From assembly GCF_016009175.1 (NCBI RefSeq), contig NZ_JADUCM010000001.1:186001-250000 (forward strand): DNA of 64,000 nt. The letters are read 5' to 3'. This DNA is from Pseudomonas alkylphenolica (GTDB taxonomy: Bacteria; Pseudomonadota; Gammaproteobacteria; Pseudomonadales; Pseudomonadaceae). The translations under genes and the position numbers were made by a program. Positions within the stretch are counted from its first letter, which is position 1, and the number at the start of each line of letters is the position of its first letter. Shown one piece after another: positions 16,588 to 25,135 of the stretch. Under the pieces are notes generated by a model. It ran no database searches. It saw only the letters and a program-made list of their open reading frames with translations, and was not told the origin of the DNA.

Positions 16588-17208
16588 TCAGGCCAGGCCT
16601 TCGGCGCTCAGGGCCTGCGCCACCGATTCGTGCGCGCGGTAGCGGCCCAGAAACGCCTGCAGTGCCGGAAAGTCCGCCAGCAACGTACCGGCGCGGGCAC
16701 TCCAGCCGACGAACACACCGAGGTAGATATCCGCCAGGGTAAAGCGGTTACCCACCAGGTACGGTGTGTTTGCAAGGTGTGCTTCGATGGGCTTCAAGGC
16801 GTTCGCCAGCTGTTGCAAGCCGCGCTGGCGGATGCCCGGAAACGCCGCTTCATCGCTGCTGAAACGCTCCGGGCGGTTGATCAGGCGAAACGCGCCGACA
16901 TGCACCTCGGTGGCCAGGTAACCCAGCCAGCCCTGAATCTGCGCACGCTCCACCGAGCCTGCCGGTGCGAACAAGGACGTGCCGGGTTTGAGGTCGGCCA
17001 GGTACGGCAGGATTGCGGTGTTTTCGCTCAGCAGGGTGCGGTCATCCAGCAGCAACGCGGGCACGCGGCCGGCGGGGTTGATCTGGCGATAGGGCGAATC
17101 CTCGCGATTGAGTACCACCCGCTCGACGGTGATGGGCAATTGCAATTCACGCACGACAACGTGGGCGGCGAACGAGCAGGCACCTGGGGCAATGAACAGC
17201 GTGGTCAT
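16588..17208 (-). CDS. Glutathione S-transferase, beta-type
   Basis: 206 residues. The thioredoxin-like N-terminal domain begins MTTLFIAPGACSFAAHVVV, with Cys in the place of the beta-class catalytic cysteine, and contains NPAGRVPALLLDD and LSENTAILPYL (glutathione gamma-glutamyl binding). The helical C-terminal domain has FTLADIYLGVF. AAGGA precedes the ATG. It lies 15 nt after the binding-protein gene, so the two are likely one transcript. A GST here could process a substrate thioether or detoxify a product of the monooxygenase (inference). Confidence 0.92.
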   Translation of the reverse strand: MTTLFIAPGACSFAAHVVVRELQLPITVERVVLNREDSPYRQINPAGRVPALLLDDRTLLSENTAILPYLADLKPGTSLFAPAGSVERAQIQGWLGYLATEVHVGAFRLINRPERFSSDEAAFPGIRQRGLQQLANALKPIEAHLANTPYLVGNRFTLADIYLGVFVGWSARAGTLLADFPALQAFLGRYRAHESVAQALSAEGLA

Positions 17209-17223
17209 GGAAAGTCCTTGTTA

Positions 17224-18276
17224 TCAGCGGCTGGCTTGTGGGGTTTGGGTGGCAGTGGCTGGCTGTTGCAGGGCGGCATCGAGAAAGCGCGGGTCAGCCC
17301 ACGGCTTTACCTCAAAACCCTTGCGGATCAATTTGGCTTCAAGCGCCAGATTTACACTGTGCTGCAGGTTGTCGAGGAACGGCGCGTCGAGCTGCGGCGC
17401 AAAAATTTTCACCAGTGACTGGTCTTCAGCGTCGGTCTCGAGCAGTTGCGCCGGGAAGCTGGCGAGCCGCGAAACCAGATTGATGTAATCCTGCTTGTGC
17501 GCGTCGTTGCGCAGCCATTCAATGGCCGGCTGCTGCGCCTTGATCAGCCGGGCGACCAGTTCCGGGTGCGCATCGACAAAGGCGCCACGCCCCAGCAACA
17601 CCGCCTGCATGCTGCCGGCGCCGTTCAGGTCGACGGTGGTCAGTGGCACGTCGGCCAGGCCGCGCGCCTTCAGGGCGATTACGTTGGCACCGGCCCATGT
17701 CGCGTCGATCTGCTTGGCGGCCAATGCCGCGTTGGCGGCGTTGTAGTCGAGGTTGACCACCTTGAAGTCGCTTTCTTTCAGGCCTTGGTGGGCCAGCGCC
17801 GAAGCAAACGAAAGCTGGGTGGCGGTGCCACGGAAGATTGCCACGCGCTTGCCTTTGAGGGCTTCGAATGTGGTGATGCCGGAACCCGGTTGCACCGCCA
17901 GGTAGAGTTTCACGTCACGCGCGACGGCACTGAGCAAACGGGTGTCCAGGCCACTGGCCTTGCCGATGATGGCTGGGAAATCGCCGAGGTAGGCGAAGTC
18001 TTCCTGACCGTTGGCCAGGGCTTCGTTGATCGCCGGGCCGGCGCCTTTGAAAAAGTCCCAGCGTATTTTGATGCCGTCTTTGGCAAATTCCTTTTCCAGG
18101 TCTTGGCGCTCGCGCAGCACATCGACAATCCCGGCCCCGCTGGGTGTCGGACCGGCGCTGATGTCGGGCACGGCAATACGGATTTCTTTGACCGTGTCCG
18201 CCCAGGCCAGGCTGGAGACCAGTAATGCCGCGAGGGTAAGTGCAGCCTTGGGAAGGAATGATTTTGCCCGAATCAT
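17224..18276 (-). CDS. SsuA-like ABC transporter substrate-binding protein
   Basis: 350 residues. The signal peptide MIRAKSFLPKAALTLAALLV ends at SLAWA. The mature protein has EIRIAVPDISAGPTPSGAGI, KIRWDFFKGAGPAINEALANG, DFAYLGDFPAIIGKASGLDT and FEALKGKRVAIFRGTATQ, the layout of aliphatic sulfonate/nitrate/taurine binding proteins (NMT1-like). No permease or ATPase gene is next to it, so it must work with a transporter encoded elsewhere. It begins the SBP-GST-AraC-TonB-monooxygenase run and may be sulfur-starvation controlled (inference). Confidence 0.92.
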   Translation of the reverse strand: MIRAKSFLPKAALTLAALLVSSLAWADTVKEIRIAVPDISAGPTPSGAGIVDVLRERQDLEKEFAKDGIKIRWDFFKGAGPAINEALANGQEDFAYLGDFPAIIGKASGLDTRLLSAVARDVKLYLAVQPGSGITTFEALKGKRVAIFRGTATQLSFASALAHQGLKESDFKVVNLDYNAANAALAAKQIDATWAGANVIALKARGLADVPLTTVDLNGAGSMQAVLLGRGAFVDAHPELVARLIKAQQPAIEWLRNDAHKQDYINLVSRLASFPAQLLETDAEDQSLVKIFAPQLDAPFLDNLQHSVNLALEAKLIRKGFEVKPWADPRFLDAALQQPATATQTPQASR

Positions 18277-18334
18277 GCGGATGCTCCTGCAAATGCCAGC
18301 GGGGGTGCTGGGCTGAGGACGCAGGTATAGCGGG

Positions 18335-18385
18335 CTACAGATTGATAAATAAAATAATTAAAAAATTATTTTTAGTCGTTTTTGG
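18335..18385 (-). promoter_or_regulatory. AT-rich promoter region of the binding protein
   Basis: This stretch is markedly AT-rich (AATAAAATAATTAAAAAATT) in otherwise GC-rich DNA and lies 60-110 nt upstream of the SsuA-like gene. It is probably its promoter or UP-element region; no clear -35/-10 pair can be assigned. Confidence 0.4.
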
Positions 18386-18463
18386 TATATGCGCGGAAGT
18401 ACAAAGCCTGCGTGTGCAATGCCTGTAAGGCATAAAAATTATGCATGGCAGCGAGCGCCGGCA

Positions 18464-18487
18464 AGTCAGTCCCGGTGTGGACTGACT
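18464..18487 (-). terminator. Hairpin downstream of hisN-like gene
   Basis: AGTCAGTC and GACTGACT pair perfectly over 8 bp around an 8-nt loop, 29 nt beyond the minus-strand stop of the phosphatase gene. There is no T run, so termination is likely but not certain. Confidence 0.45.
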
Positions 18488-18515
18488 GCCAGTATTGAGC
18501 AGTAACCTCTAGCGC

Positions 18516-19307
18516 TTACGCCGCGTGACGCAGCAACTCAACCAGTTGCGCATGCAGGGCACGATCGCCACAGGCAATCACGGCGCCGCCGTTGTGGGCC
18601 GGCGAGCCATCCCAGGCGGTCATGACACCGCCGGCGCCTTCGATGATCGGGATCAATGCCTGTACGTCGTAAGGTTGCAGGCTGGCCTCGATAATCACGT
18701 CAACGAACCCCGAGGCCAGCATGCAGTAGGCATAGCAGTCGCCGCCAAAGCGCAGCAGTTGCGCCTGGGCCGATACCGCGTCGAACGCGGCGCGTTGCTC
18801 GGGTTTGTCGAACATGTCCGGGGTGGTGCACATCAACCGCGCCGAGGCAAGGCCGGCGCAAGCGCGGGTCTTGAGCGCCGCGCCATTGCGCCAGGCACCC
18901 GCCGGCGTGCCGATGTAGCGTTCGCCGGTGAAGGGCTGGTTCATCACCCCCAGTACCGGGCGCTGACCATCGTTCAGGGCAATCAGCGTGCCCCACAGCG
19001 GCAAGCCGGTGATAAAGGCGCGCGTGCCGTCGATGGGGTCGAGCACCCAGGTCAGTTCGCTGCTGCCAACGGTGGCCGCTTCTTCTTCACCGAGAATGCC
19101 GTGGGTCGGGTAGCGGGCGCGTATCAATTCACGCATGGCCCGTTCGGCGGCTTTGTCGGCCACAGTAACCGGGTCGAACAGGCGGCTGCCTTTGTCCTCG
19201 ACCTCAAGGGTGGCGCGAAAATACGGGGCAATGGCCTCGGCTGCGGCGTCGGCCAGTTGTTCGGCGAAGGCCGTAAATTCTGCGAGTTGATCTGCGGTCA
19301 GCGGCAT
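18516..19307 (-). CDS. hisN: Inositol-monophosphatase family, probable histidinol phosphatase
   Basis: 263 residues from the ATG at 19305-19307, after GAGGAC. The metal-binding motifs of the IMPase superfamily are present: GILGEEEA, DPIDGTRAFITGLPLWG and the C-terminal QPYDVQALIPIIEGAGG. The GTRAFITG form after DPID is typical of the HisN-type histidinol-phosphate phosphatases in this superfamily, which catalyse the penultimate step of histidine synthesis. It is a single gene divergent from the flavoprotein hydroxylase, apparently unrelated to its neighbours. A plain inositol phosphatase is the alternative. Confidence 0.82.
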   Translation of the reverse strand: MPLTADQLAEFTAFAEQLADAAAEAIAPYFRATLEVEDKGSRLFDPVTVADKAAERAMRELIRARYPTHGILGEEEAATVGSSELTWVLDPIDGTRAFITGLPLWGTLIALNDGQRPVLGVMNQPFTGERYIGTPAGAWRNGAALKTRACAGLASARLMCTTPDMFDKPEQRAAFDAVSAQAQLLRFGGDCYAYCMLASGFVDVIIEASLQPYDVQALIPIIEGAGGVMTAWDGSPAHNGGAVIACGDRALHAQLVELLRHAA

Positions 19308-19488
19308 CGAATGTGTCCTCGGGTCGGTGCGATGGCAGCGATCATAGCTGATGCGCCGCCAGGCCACGATTGGTGCCGGTGCAAAGTTGTCTCCTCAAGG
19401 GGACATCGATTTGTCGTGCAGCGCTTACAGTCCTCTGCAATTCCGAACGGCTCAGGCCAATAAACATAAAAACCGGAGATGCACTGCG

Positions 19489-21189
19489 ATGCACACACCG
19501 CTCGCCGAGCCTCGTCGCTCAATTTATTTCGATTACCAGGTTTACCCTGCCCATACCGCCAGCGTGAACGCCACACAGGTCGAGCGTCGCCCCGTGGTGA
19601 TCGTCGGCGCCGGGCCGATCGGCCTGACCACGGCGCTGGACCTGGCCCGCTACGGCATTCCGTCGATCGTGCTGGAGGCTGAACGCCAGGTCAGCGAAGG
19701 CAGTCGCGCCATTGTCTTTACCCGCCGCTCCCTGGAGATCCTCCAGCAGGTCGGCGTCGCCGAGCAGGTGACGGCGGCGGGGCTGGGCTGGCGTTTCGGC
19801 AACTCCTTCTACCGCAACCAGCGGGTGTTCCGCATGGAGGCGCCCCACGACGCGGACGACCGTTTCCCGCCGATGACCAACCTGCAACAGCCTTGCCTAG
19901 AGCAGTTTCTGGTCGACGCCTGTGCGGCCAACCCGTTGATCGAATTGCGCTGGGGCAACAAGGTTACCGCGCTGGTTCAAGCCGGCGATTACGCAACGCT
20001 GGATATCGATACGCCGGCCGGTGACTACAGGCTGGAAGCCAACTGGGTGATTGCCGCCGACGGTGCGCGCTCGGCCATTCGCAGCTTGCTGGGCCTGCAA
20101 CTGGAAGGCGCCGCCTATGAAGGGCGCTTTGTGATTGCCGACATCAAGATCGAGCTCGACCTGCCCACCGAACGCCTGGCCTATTTCGACCCGCACTGGA
20201 ACCCGGGCAACACCGTGCTCATGCACCGCGAACCGGGCAATATCTGGCGCATCGACTATCAGTTGCCGCGCGACGAGACACCGGAGCAAGCCCTGTCTGC
20301 CGACTCCCTGCGCGAGCGCATCAATGCCCAGCTGGCCATCGTCGGGGTGCAGGACCCGCAATGGGAACTGGACTGGTGCTCGGTGTACTCGGCGCGGGCG
20401 CTTACCTTGCCGGACTACATCCATGATCGGGTGATTTTCACCGGTGATGCCGCCCATTTGTTGCCGATTTTCGGCGTTCGAGGGGCCAACACCGGCTTCC
20501 AGGACTGCCATGACCTGGGCTGGAAACTGGCCCTGACCCTCAAGGGCGTGGCCGGTCCGGGCCTGCTCGCTTCCTACAGCGCGGAGCGGGTAGGGGCCGC
20601 GCGCGAGATCATTGCCGAAGCCGGCAAGAGCACGCGCTTCATGACCCCGCCAACCCCGGGCCATTGTCTGGTGCGCGACGCGGTGCTGTCGTTGTCACTG
20701 ACACAGGAATTCGTGCGCCCTCTGTATCACTGGCGCACCTCCCGGCCCCATGACTACGTTGACTCGGCGCTCAACTGCAAGGGCGACGACAACGAGCTGT
20801 ACACCTGCGGCCCGCACCAGGGCGCACCGCTGTTGAACATTCGCCTCGGTGAAGACCAGTTCCTTTTCGACCGCTTGGGGGCATCGTTCTACCTGCTGTA
20901 TTTCACCGATGCCCATGAGGTACCGGATGACATTCAGGCGCAGGTGCACGCGTTGCGCGAGCAGGGTGTGCCGCTGCAGGTACTGGCGGTGACCGGCAAT
21001 CGGCAAGGCGCAATCAGCGGTGCGGACGGGGTGATCGACGATCACAACGGTCACCTGCGCGGCAAATACGGCGCGAAGGCGGGCAGTGCCTATCTGGTGC
21101 GGCCGGACCAGCACGTGTGCGCACGCTGGCAGCAACTCAGCGGCCAGGCACTGCGCGCCGCCATCGTAACGGCCCTGGGCAATGAGTGA
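19489..21189 (+). CDS. FAD-dependent aromatic hydroxylase (PheA/MhpA-like)
   Basis: 566 residues from the ATG at 19489; a closer ATG at 19479 is out of frame. The ADP-binding GAGPIGLTTALDLARYGIP is at residues 40-58, the second FAD motif VIAADGARSAIRSLLG near 190, and GDAAHLLPIFGVRGANTGFQ near 320. The C-terminal ~170 residues look like the thioredoxin-fold domain seen in phenol hydroxylase and MhpA relatives. Such class A flavoprotein monooxygenases hydroxylate phenolic rings with NAD(P)H and oxygen. A DUF2783 gene, an MFS carrier and a two-component hydroxylase follow, so it probably acts in the same aromatic pathway. Confidence 0.92.
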   Translation: MHTPLAEPRRSIYFDYQVYPAHTASVNATQVERRPVVIVGAGPIGLTTALDLARYGIPSIVLEAERQVSEGSRAIVFTRRSLEILQQVGVAEQVTAAGLGWRFGNSFYRNQRVFRMEAPHDADDRFPPMTNLQQPCLEQFLVDACAANPLIELRWGNKVTALVQAGDYATLDIDTPAGDYRLEANWVIAADGARSAIRSLLGLQLEGAAYEGRFVIADIKIELDLPTERLAYFDPHWNPGNTVLMHREPGNIWRIDYQLPRDETPEQALSADSLRERINAQLAIVGVQDPQWELDWCSVYSARALTLPDYIHDRVIFTGDAAHLLPIFGVRGANTGFQDCHDLGWKLALTLKGVAGPGLLASYSAERVGAAREIIAEAGKSTRFMTPPTPGHCLVRDAVLSLSLTQEFVRPLYHWRTSRPHDYVDSALNCKGDDNELYTCGPHQGAPLLNIRLGEDQFLFDRLGASFYLLYFTDAHEVPDDIQAQVHALREQGVPLQVLAVTGNRQGAISGADGVIDDHNGHLRGKYGAKAGSAYLVRPDQHVCARWQQLSGQALRAAIVTALGNE

Positions 21190-21199
21190 GGACAACCGC

Positions 21200-21388
21200 A
21201 TGGACCACAAACAACTGACCATCACCGACCTTGAAGCGGTCTATGACCAGCTCGCCGACGCCCTGGACCAGGCCGCTGAAGGCAAGCGCGAACTGTTTCT
21301 GGTGAAGCTGGCGCTGCTCAGTGCCCAGGCCCTTGGCGATGCCGAGCAGTTCATGGCGTTGACCCGCACCGCGTTGCTCGACCTGTAA
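21200..21388 (+). CDS. DUF2783 small protein
   Basis: 62 residues from the ATG at 21200 (GAGGA upstream); an alternative ATG at 21182 would overlap the previous gene by 8 bp and add six residues. The sequence (ITDLEAVYDQLADALDQA, then ELFLVKLALLSAQALGDAEQ) fits my memory of DUF2783. These small helical proteins are typically encoded directly after FAD-dependent aromatic hydroxylases, as here. A helper or assembly role for the hydroxylase is possible but unproven. Confidence 0.8.
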   Translation: MDHKQLTITDLEAVYDQLADALDQAAEGKRELFLVKLALLSAQALGDAEQFMALTRTALLDL

Positions 21389-21410
21389 TCAACCGCCAGT
21401 CAAGGCCAAG

Positions 21411-21470
21411 GGGGTCGCTACGCGGCCCATCGCAGGCTACGCCTGCTCCCACAGGTGTGAGAGCGGGCGC
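21411..21470. repeat. Degenerate REP-type repeat
   Basis: CGCGGCCCATCGCAGGCTACGCCTGCTCCCACAGG is a repeat half of the GCAGGC...GCCTGCTCCC kind common between Pseudomonas genes; it contains the palindrome GCAGGCTACGCCTGC. Confidence 0.5.
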
Positions 21471-21478
21471 CTACCTAT

Positions 21479-21486
21479 AACAATAA
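21479..21486 (+). promoter_or_regulatory. Hfq/Crc-like motif before MFS gene
   Basis: AACAATAA, an exact AAYAAYAA match, lies 14 nt before the MFS ATG at 21501, next to the AGGAAG ribosome-binding site. Confidence 0.45.
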
Positions 21487-21500
21487 TCAGGAAGTCCCCA

Positions 21501-22841
21501 ATGACTCGCAGCCCCCTTGTCAGTGCTGCCACCTCGGCCGTGGACGGTGTGCAAGACCGCTACCAGCAGGTGTGCAAGAAGGTCTCGAAAAGGCTGATCG
21601 GTTTTTTGTTTGTCTGCTTTGTGCTGTCGTTTCTGGACCGCATCAACATCGGCTTCGCCGGCCTGACGATGATGGGCGACCTGGGCTTGAGCGGCACCCA
21701 GTTCGGCCTGGCCAGCACCTTTTTCTACGTCGCCTACATCGCCTGTGGCATTCCCAGCAACATGGCCCTGGCGCGTATCGGCGCCCGGCGCTGGATCGGC
21801 AGCCTGATGATCGCCTGGGGCCTGGCCTCTACGTGCACGCTGTTTGCCACCGATGCCACGTCGCTCTACCTGTTGCGCATCCTGGTCGGGGTGACCGAGG
21901 CAGGCTTTCTGCCCGGCGTGCTGCTGTACCTGACCTTCTGGTTTCCGACGGCCTACCGGGCCCGGGCCAATGCGCTGTTCATGATCGCCATGCCGTTCAC
22001 GGCGGGCTTCAGTGCCGCGCTGTCGGGCCTGATTCTGGGGCTGGACGGCCTCTGGGGGTTGAAGGGCTGGCAATGGCTGTTCCTGCTCGAAGGGTTGCCC
22101 TCGGTGCTGATGGGGTGCGTGGTGTTCGGTTACCTGGATGACCGCCCGCAACAGGCGAACTGGCTTGATAGCGAAGAAAAAGCGTTGCTGCAAACGGCGC
22201 TGGATAACGATCGGCAGGCGTCAGCGCCAAGTGCTACGCAGCCTGCGCGCAGTGTCTGGGCCGAACTGGCTTCACCGCACATCCTGCTGTTCTGCCTGGT
22301 GTATTTTTGCCTGGTCAACACCCTGGCGATGATCGCAGTGTGGACGCCGTTGATCGTCAAAAGCTTCAACACCGGGAGCAGCAACGCGTCGATCGGTCTT
22401 CTGGCCGCTATTCCGCAAGTCTGCACCATCATTCTCATGGTCGTCTGGGGCCTGCATTCAGACCGCACCCGTGAGCGGCGCTGGCACCTGGTGCTGCCGA
22501 TGCTGCTGGCGGCGGCAGGCTGGGTATTTACCGCGCTATCGAACGTTCCGGTGGTGCAACTGCTGGGTGTGTGCATGGCTGCCAGCGGCTCCTACAGCGC
22601 CATGTCGATCTTCTGGACCACGCCCGATCAGGCCTTGAGCTTTCGCGCGCGCGCCGTGGGCATTGCGGTGATCAACGCGGTGGGCAACATTGGCTCGGCC
22701 GTCAACCCGCTGGTGATCGGCTGGCTGAAAGACCTGACCTCAAGCTTCGGCTCGGGTTTTGTCTATGCGGCCGTGCTGATGATCCTCGGCGCGCTGCTGG
22801 CCTTGCGACTGCCCATCGCCGCGCCCGAGACTTCGCGCTGA
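21501..22841 (+). CDS. MFS transporter, ACS family aromatic acid-type importer
   Basis: 446 residues. After a cytoplasmic N-terminus come FLDRINIGFAGLTMMGDLGL and GVTEAGFLPGVLLYLTFWFP, both ACS-family signatures, with twelve hydrophobic segments. Members import organic anions including hydroxyphenylacetate and phthalate. It is encoded 112 nt after DUF2783 and 75 nt before the LuxR gene, all on the plus strand, so it is likely the importer for the aromatic substrate of this cluster. The Crc-like site at its start suggests catabolite repression. Confidence 0.92.
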   Translation: MTRSPLVSAATSAVDGVQDRYQQVCKKVSKRLIGFLFVCFVLSFLDRINIGFAGLTMMGDLGLSGTQFGLASTFFYVAYIACGIPSNMALARIGARRWIGSLMIAWGLASTCTLFATDATSLYLLRILVGVTEAGFLPGVLLYLTFWFPTAYRARANALFMIAMPFTAGFSAALSGLILGLDGLWGLKGWQWLFLLEGLPSVLMGCVVFGYLDDRPQQANWLDSEEKALLQTALDNDRQASAPSATQPARSVWAELASPHILLFCLVYFCLVNTLAMIAVWTPLIVKSFNTGSSNASIGLLAAIPQVCTIILMVVWGLHSDRTRERRWHLVLPMLLAAAGWVFTALSNVPVVQLLGVCMAASGSYSAMSIFWTTPDQALSFRARAVGIAVINAVGNIGSAVNPLVIGWLKDLTSSFGSGFVYAAVLMILGALLALRLPIAAPETSR

Positions 22842-22916
22842 ACGATGATAAAGTGCCGGGCAGGTGCTGTTGGCAATCCCACACCACCTGCGCCCGACAC
22901 CCGGAGAGAACCCGTC

Positions 22917-23726
22917 ATGCAGTACTGGCCCTTGCGTCCCGGCAGCAGTGAACACAGCCTCAACCTCGGCCACACCGCCAACCTGCTGGCCAGGATCGGG
23001 GTGAACCGCAGCCGGTTTCTGGCCGCCGACCTGCTGCAGGTCATCGGCCCGGGTGTACCCTTGGCGCAGTGCACCATCTTTGCCTATCCAAAGCGGCGTA
23101 ACCCTGAGGTGTTCTCCTTTGCGGACCGGGCGCGGGAAGTGTCGCTGCCGGTGATTTCCAGCACGTATGTGCAGCGCTTCTTTGGCCTGGACGGCAACCA
23201 GCAGGTCATGAACCAGAGCAGCGCCGTGCACAACACCATCGTCCAGCGCCAGTCCATTGAAGACATCGCGCCCGGCGAGTACCGACGCATCTGCTACGAG
23301 CAGCCACAGATTTCCGAACGGGTGGCCTTGCTTACCCATTGTGAAAGCAACCGCTGGCTGTCGGTGAACTTCTACCGGGGCCGCGAGCACGGACGCTTCT
23401 CGGAACGGGAAGTGAACTACCTGGAAACCCTCGCACCGCTGCTGATCCAGGCCGTGCGCCTGCACTACCACGCCTACCTGCAGGCCAACGAGATGCCGCT
23501 GTTGCTCGCCGAGCGGGTGATCAGGCAGCAGCACGTGGAACTGACCTTGCGCGAACAGGAGCTGTTGCGCCTGATGCTCAGCGGTCTGGAGGTGGACGAC
23601 ATCGCCGAACACCTGGGCGTTCGCCCGGTCAGCGCTGCCACCTACGTCAAACGCCTGTACCGCAAGCTCGGTATCAACGGTTTGCGTGAGTTGTTCGGGC
23701 TGGCCACGCGGGCCGAGTGGGCCTGA
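22917..23726 (+). CDS. LuxR family transcriptional regulator
   Basis: 269 residues from the ATG at 22917 with GGAGA upstream. The C-terminal domain (ELTLREQELLRLMLSG, VDDIAEHLGVRPVSAATYVKR, LYRKLGINGLRELF) is a normal LuxR-type helix-turn-helix. The N-terminal ~190 residues do not look like a receiver or an AHL-binding domain by eye; a GAF-like small-molecule sensor is possible. It sits in the middle of the hydroxylase cluster and directly upstream of a 21-bp-spaced direct repeat, so it is the likely activator of the two-component hydroxylase. Confidence 0.9.
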   Translation: MQYWPLRPGSSEHSLNLGHTANLLARIGVNRSRFLAADLLQVIGPGVPLAQCTIFAYPKRRNPEVFSFADRAREVSLPVISSTYVQRFFGLDGNQQVMNQSSAVHNTIVQRQSIEDIAPGEYRRICYEQPQISERVALLTHCESNRWLSVNFYRGREHGRFSEREVNYLETLAPLLIQAVRLHYHAYLQANEMPLLLAERVIRQQHVELTLREQELLRLMLSGLEVDDIAEHLGVRPVSAATYVKRLYRKLGINGLRELFGLATRAEWA

Positions 23727-23729
23727 CCA

Positions 23730-23767
23730 CGGAAAGTACAATTTTCCGTCCGGAACGTGCATTTTTC
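23730..23767. promoter_or_regulatory. Candidate operator: 21-bp-spaced direct repeats
   Basis: CGGAAAGTACAATTTTC (23730-23746) and CGGAACGTGCATTTTTC (23751-23767) match at 14 of 17 positions and start exactly 21 bp apart. The first copy overlaps a perfect 7-bp inverted repeat, ACGGAAA/TTTCCGT (23729-23749). They lie between the LuxR stop and the oxygenase gene, 129-166 nt before its ATG. Confidence 0.5.
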
Positions 23768-23877
23768 ATCGCGGCCTGGCTACGCATACTGACCCGGTAA
23801 ACAGGACGGATCGCCGTTACTCCCTGCGCCGCAAGCGACAACGGTGCGCGGGGCCGCACGGGATTTGCAGACGCCAC

Positions 23878-23885
23878 AATAACAA
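23878..23885 (+). promoter_or_regulatory. Hfq/Crc-like motif before oxygenase gene
   Basis: AATAACAA, an exact AAYAAYAA match, lies 10 nt before the oxygenase ATG at 23896 and abuts the weak ribosome-binding site AAGAG. Confidence 0.5.
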
Positions 23886-23895
23886 GAGTCACGCC

Positions 23896-25065
23896 ATGAA
23901 AAAGCCAAACCCTCTGCTCGAAGACCTCAAGCCCCTGCTGCCGGCCATTGCGGCCAAAGCGTTCCAGGCCGAGCAGGATCGAACCGTGCCTGCCGAGAAC
24001 ATCGCGCTGCTGAAAAGCATCGGCATGCACCGCGCCTTCCAGCCAAAAGCTTTCGGCGGGATGGAGATTTCCCTGCCGCAGTTCGCCGACTGCATTGCCT
24101 TGCTGGCAGGCGCCTGCGCCAGCACCGCCTGGGCCATGAGTCTGCTTTGCACCCACAGCCATCAACTGGCGATGTTCGCTGCCAGCGCCCAGCAGGAAAT
24201 CTGGGGCGACAACCCGGATGCCACCGCCAGTAGCAGCATCGCCCCCTTCGGTCGCACCGAAGAGGTGGAGGGCGGGGTGATGTTCAGTGGCGAGATGGGC
24301 TGGAGCAGCGGTTGCGATCATGCGGAGTGGGCCATCGTCGGTTTTCGCCGCCCCAACGCTGAAGGTACCCAGGACTACTGCTTTGCCGTACTGCCCCGTC
24401 GCGACTATGAAATACGCGATGACTGGTACGCCGTCGGCATGCGTGGCAGCGGCAGCAAAACCCTGATCATCGACCAGGCCTTCGTGCCCGAACACCGCAT
24501 CCAGAAAGCCAAGGACATGATGGAAGGCAAGTCGGCCGGGTTTGGCCTGTACCCCGATAGCAAGATTTTCTATTCGCCTTACCGGCCGTATTTCGCCAGT
24601 GGCTTCGCCACCGTCAGCCTCGGTGTGGCGGAGCGCATGCTCGAGGTGTTCCGCGAAAAAACCAGGAACCGTGTACGCGCCTACACTGGCGCTGCGGTCG
24701 GCGCGGCGACGCCGGCGCTGATGCGCCTGGCCGAGTCCACGCATCAGGTAGCGGCGGCGCGCGCCTTTCTGGAGAAAACCTGGCAGGAACACGCCGAGCA
24801 TGGCGAGCGCCACCAATACCCGAGCCGGGAAACCCTGGCGTTCTGGCGAACCAACCAGGGCTACGCCACCAAAATGTGCATCCAGGCCGTGGACCGCCTC
24901 ATGGAGGCCGCCGGCGGTGGCGCCTGGTTCGAAACCAACGAGCTGCAACGGCTGTTCCGCGACGCGCACCTCACCGGCGCCCATGCCTATACCGACTATG
25001 ACGTCTGCGCGCAGATCCTCGGCCGTGAGCTGATGGGCCTGGAGCCTGATCCGACGATGGTCTGA
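23896..25065 (+). CDS. Two-component flavin-dependent hydroxylase, oxygenase
   Basis: 389 residues with the acyl-CoA dehydrogenase fold used by group D monooxygenases such as the C2 oxygenase of p-hydroxyphenylacetate 3-hydroxylase and HsaA. Seen are LKSIGMHRAFQPKAFGGMEI, GACASTAWAMSLLCTHSHQL, WSSGCDHAEWAIVGF, VGMRGSGSKTLIIDQAFVPE and the C-terminal FRDAHLTGAHAYTDYDVCAQ. Such enzymes use reduced flavin from a partner reductase to hydroxylate a phenol. The partner is encoded 70 nt downstream, which supports this role over a true acyl-CoA dehydrogenase. The substrate is unknown. Confidence 0.9.
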   Translation: MKKPNPLLEDLKPLLPAIAAKAFQAEQDRTVPAENIALLKSIGMHRAFQPKAFGGMEISLPQFADCIALLAGACASTAWAMSLLCTHSHQLAMFAASAQQEIWGDNPDATASSSIAPFGRTEEVEGGVMFSGEMGWSSGCDHAEWAIVGFRRPNAEGTQDYCFAVLPRRDYEIRDDWYAVGMRGSGSKTLIIDQAFVPEHRIQKAKDMMEGKSAGFGLYPDSKIFYSPYRPYFASGFATVSLGVAERMLEVFREKTRNRVRAYTGAAVGAATPALMRLAESTHQVAAARAFLEKTWQEHAEHGERHQYPSRETLAFWRTNQGYATKMCIQAVDRLMEAAGGGAWFETNELQRLFRDAHLTGAHAYTDYDVCAQILGRELMGLEPDPTMV

Positions 25066-25094
25066 TCTGCTGATACGCTCAATCCTGTGCCTAC

Positions 25095-25102
25095 AACAAT
25101 AA
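25095..25102 (+). promoter_or_regulatory. Hfq/Crc-like motif in the reductase leader
   Basis: AACAATAA, an exact AAYAAYAA match, lies 33 nt before the flavin reductase ATG, in the 70-nt gap after the oxygenase stop. Confidence 0.35.
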
Positions 25103-25135
25103 CTGTGGCCTTCAACGAAGGCCCAGGAGTCTTGC

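Noticed and set aside
23896..25065. Acyl-CoA dehydrogenase of fatty acid oxidation
   Set aside because: Same fold, but the adjacent MarR-tailed flavin reductase and sequence pattern favour a two-component hydroxylase.
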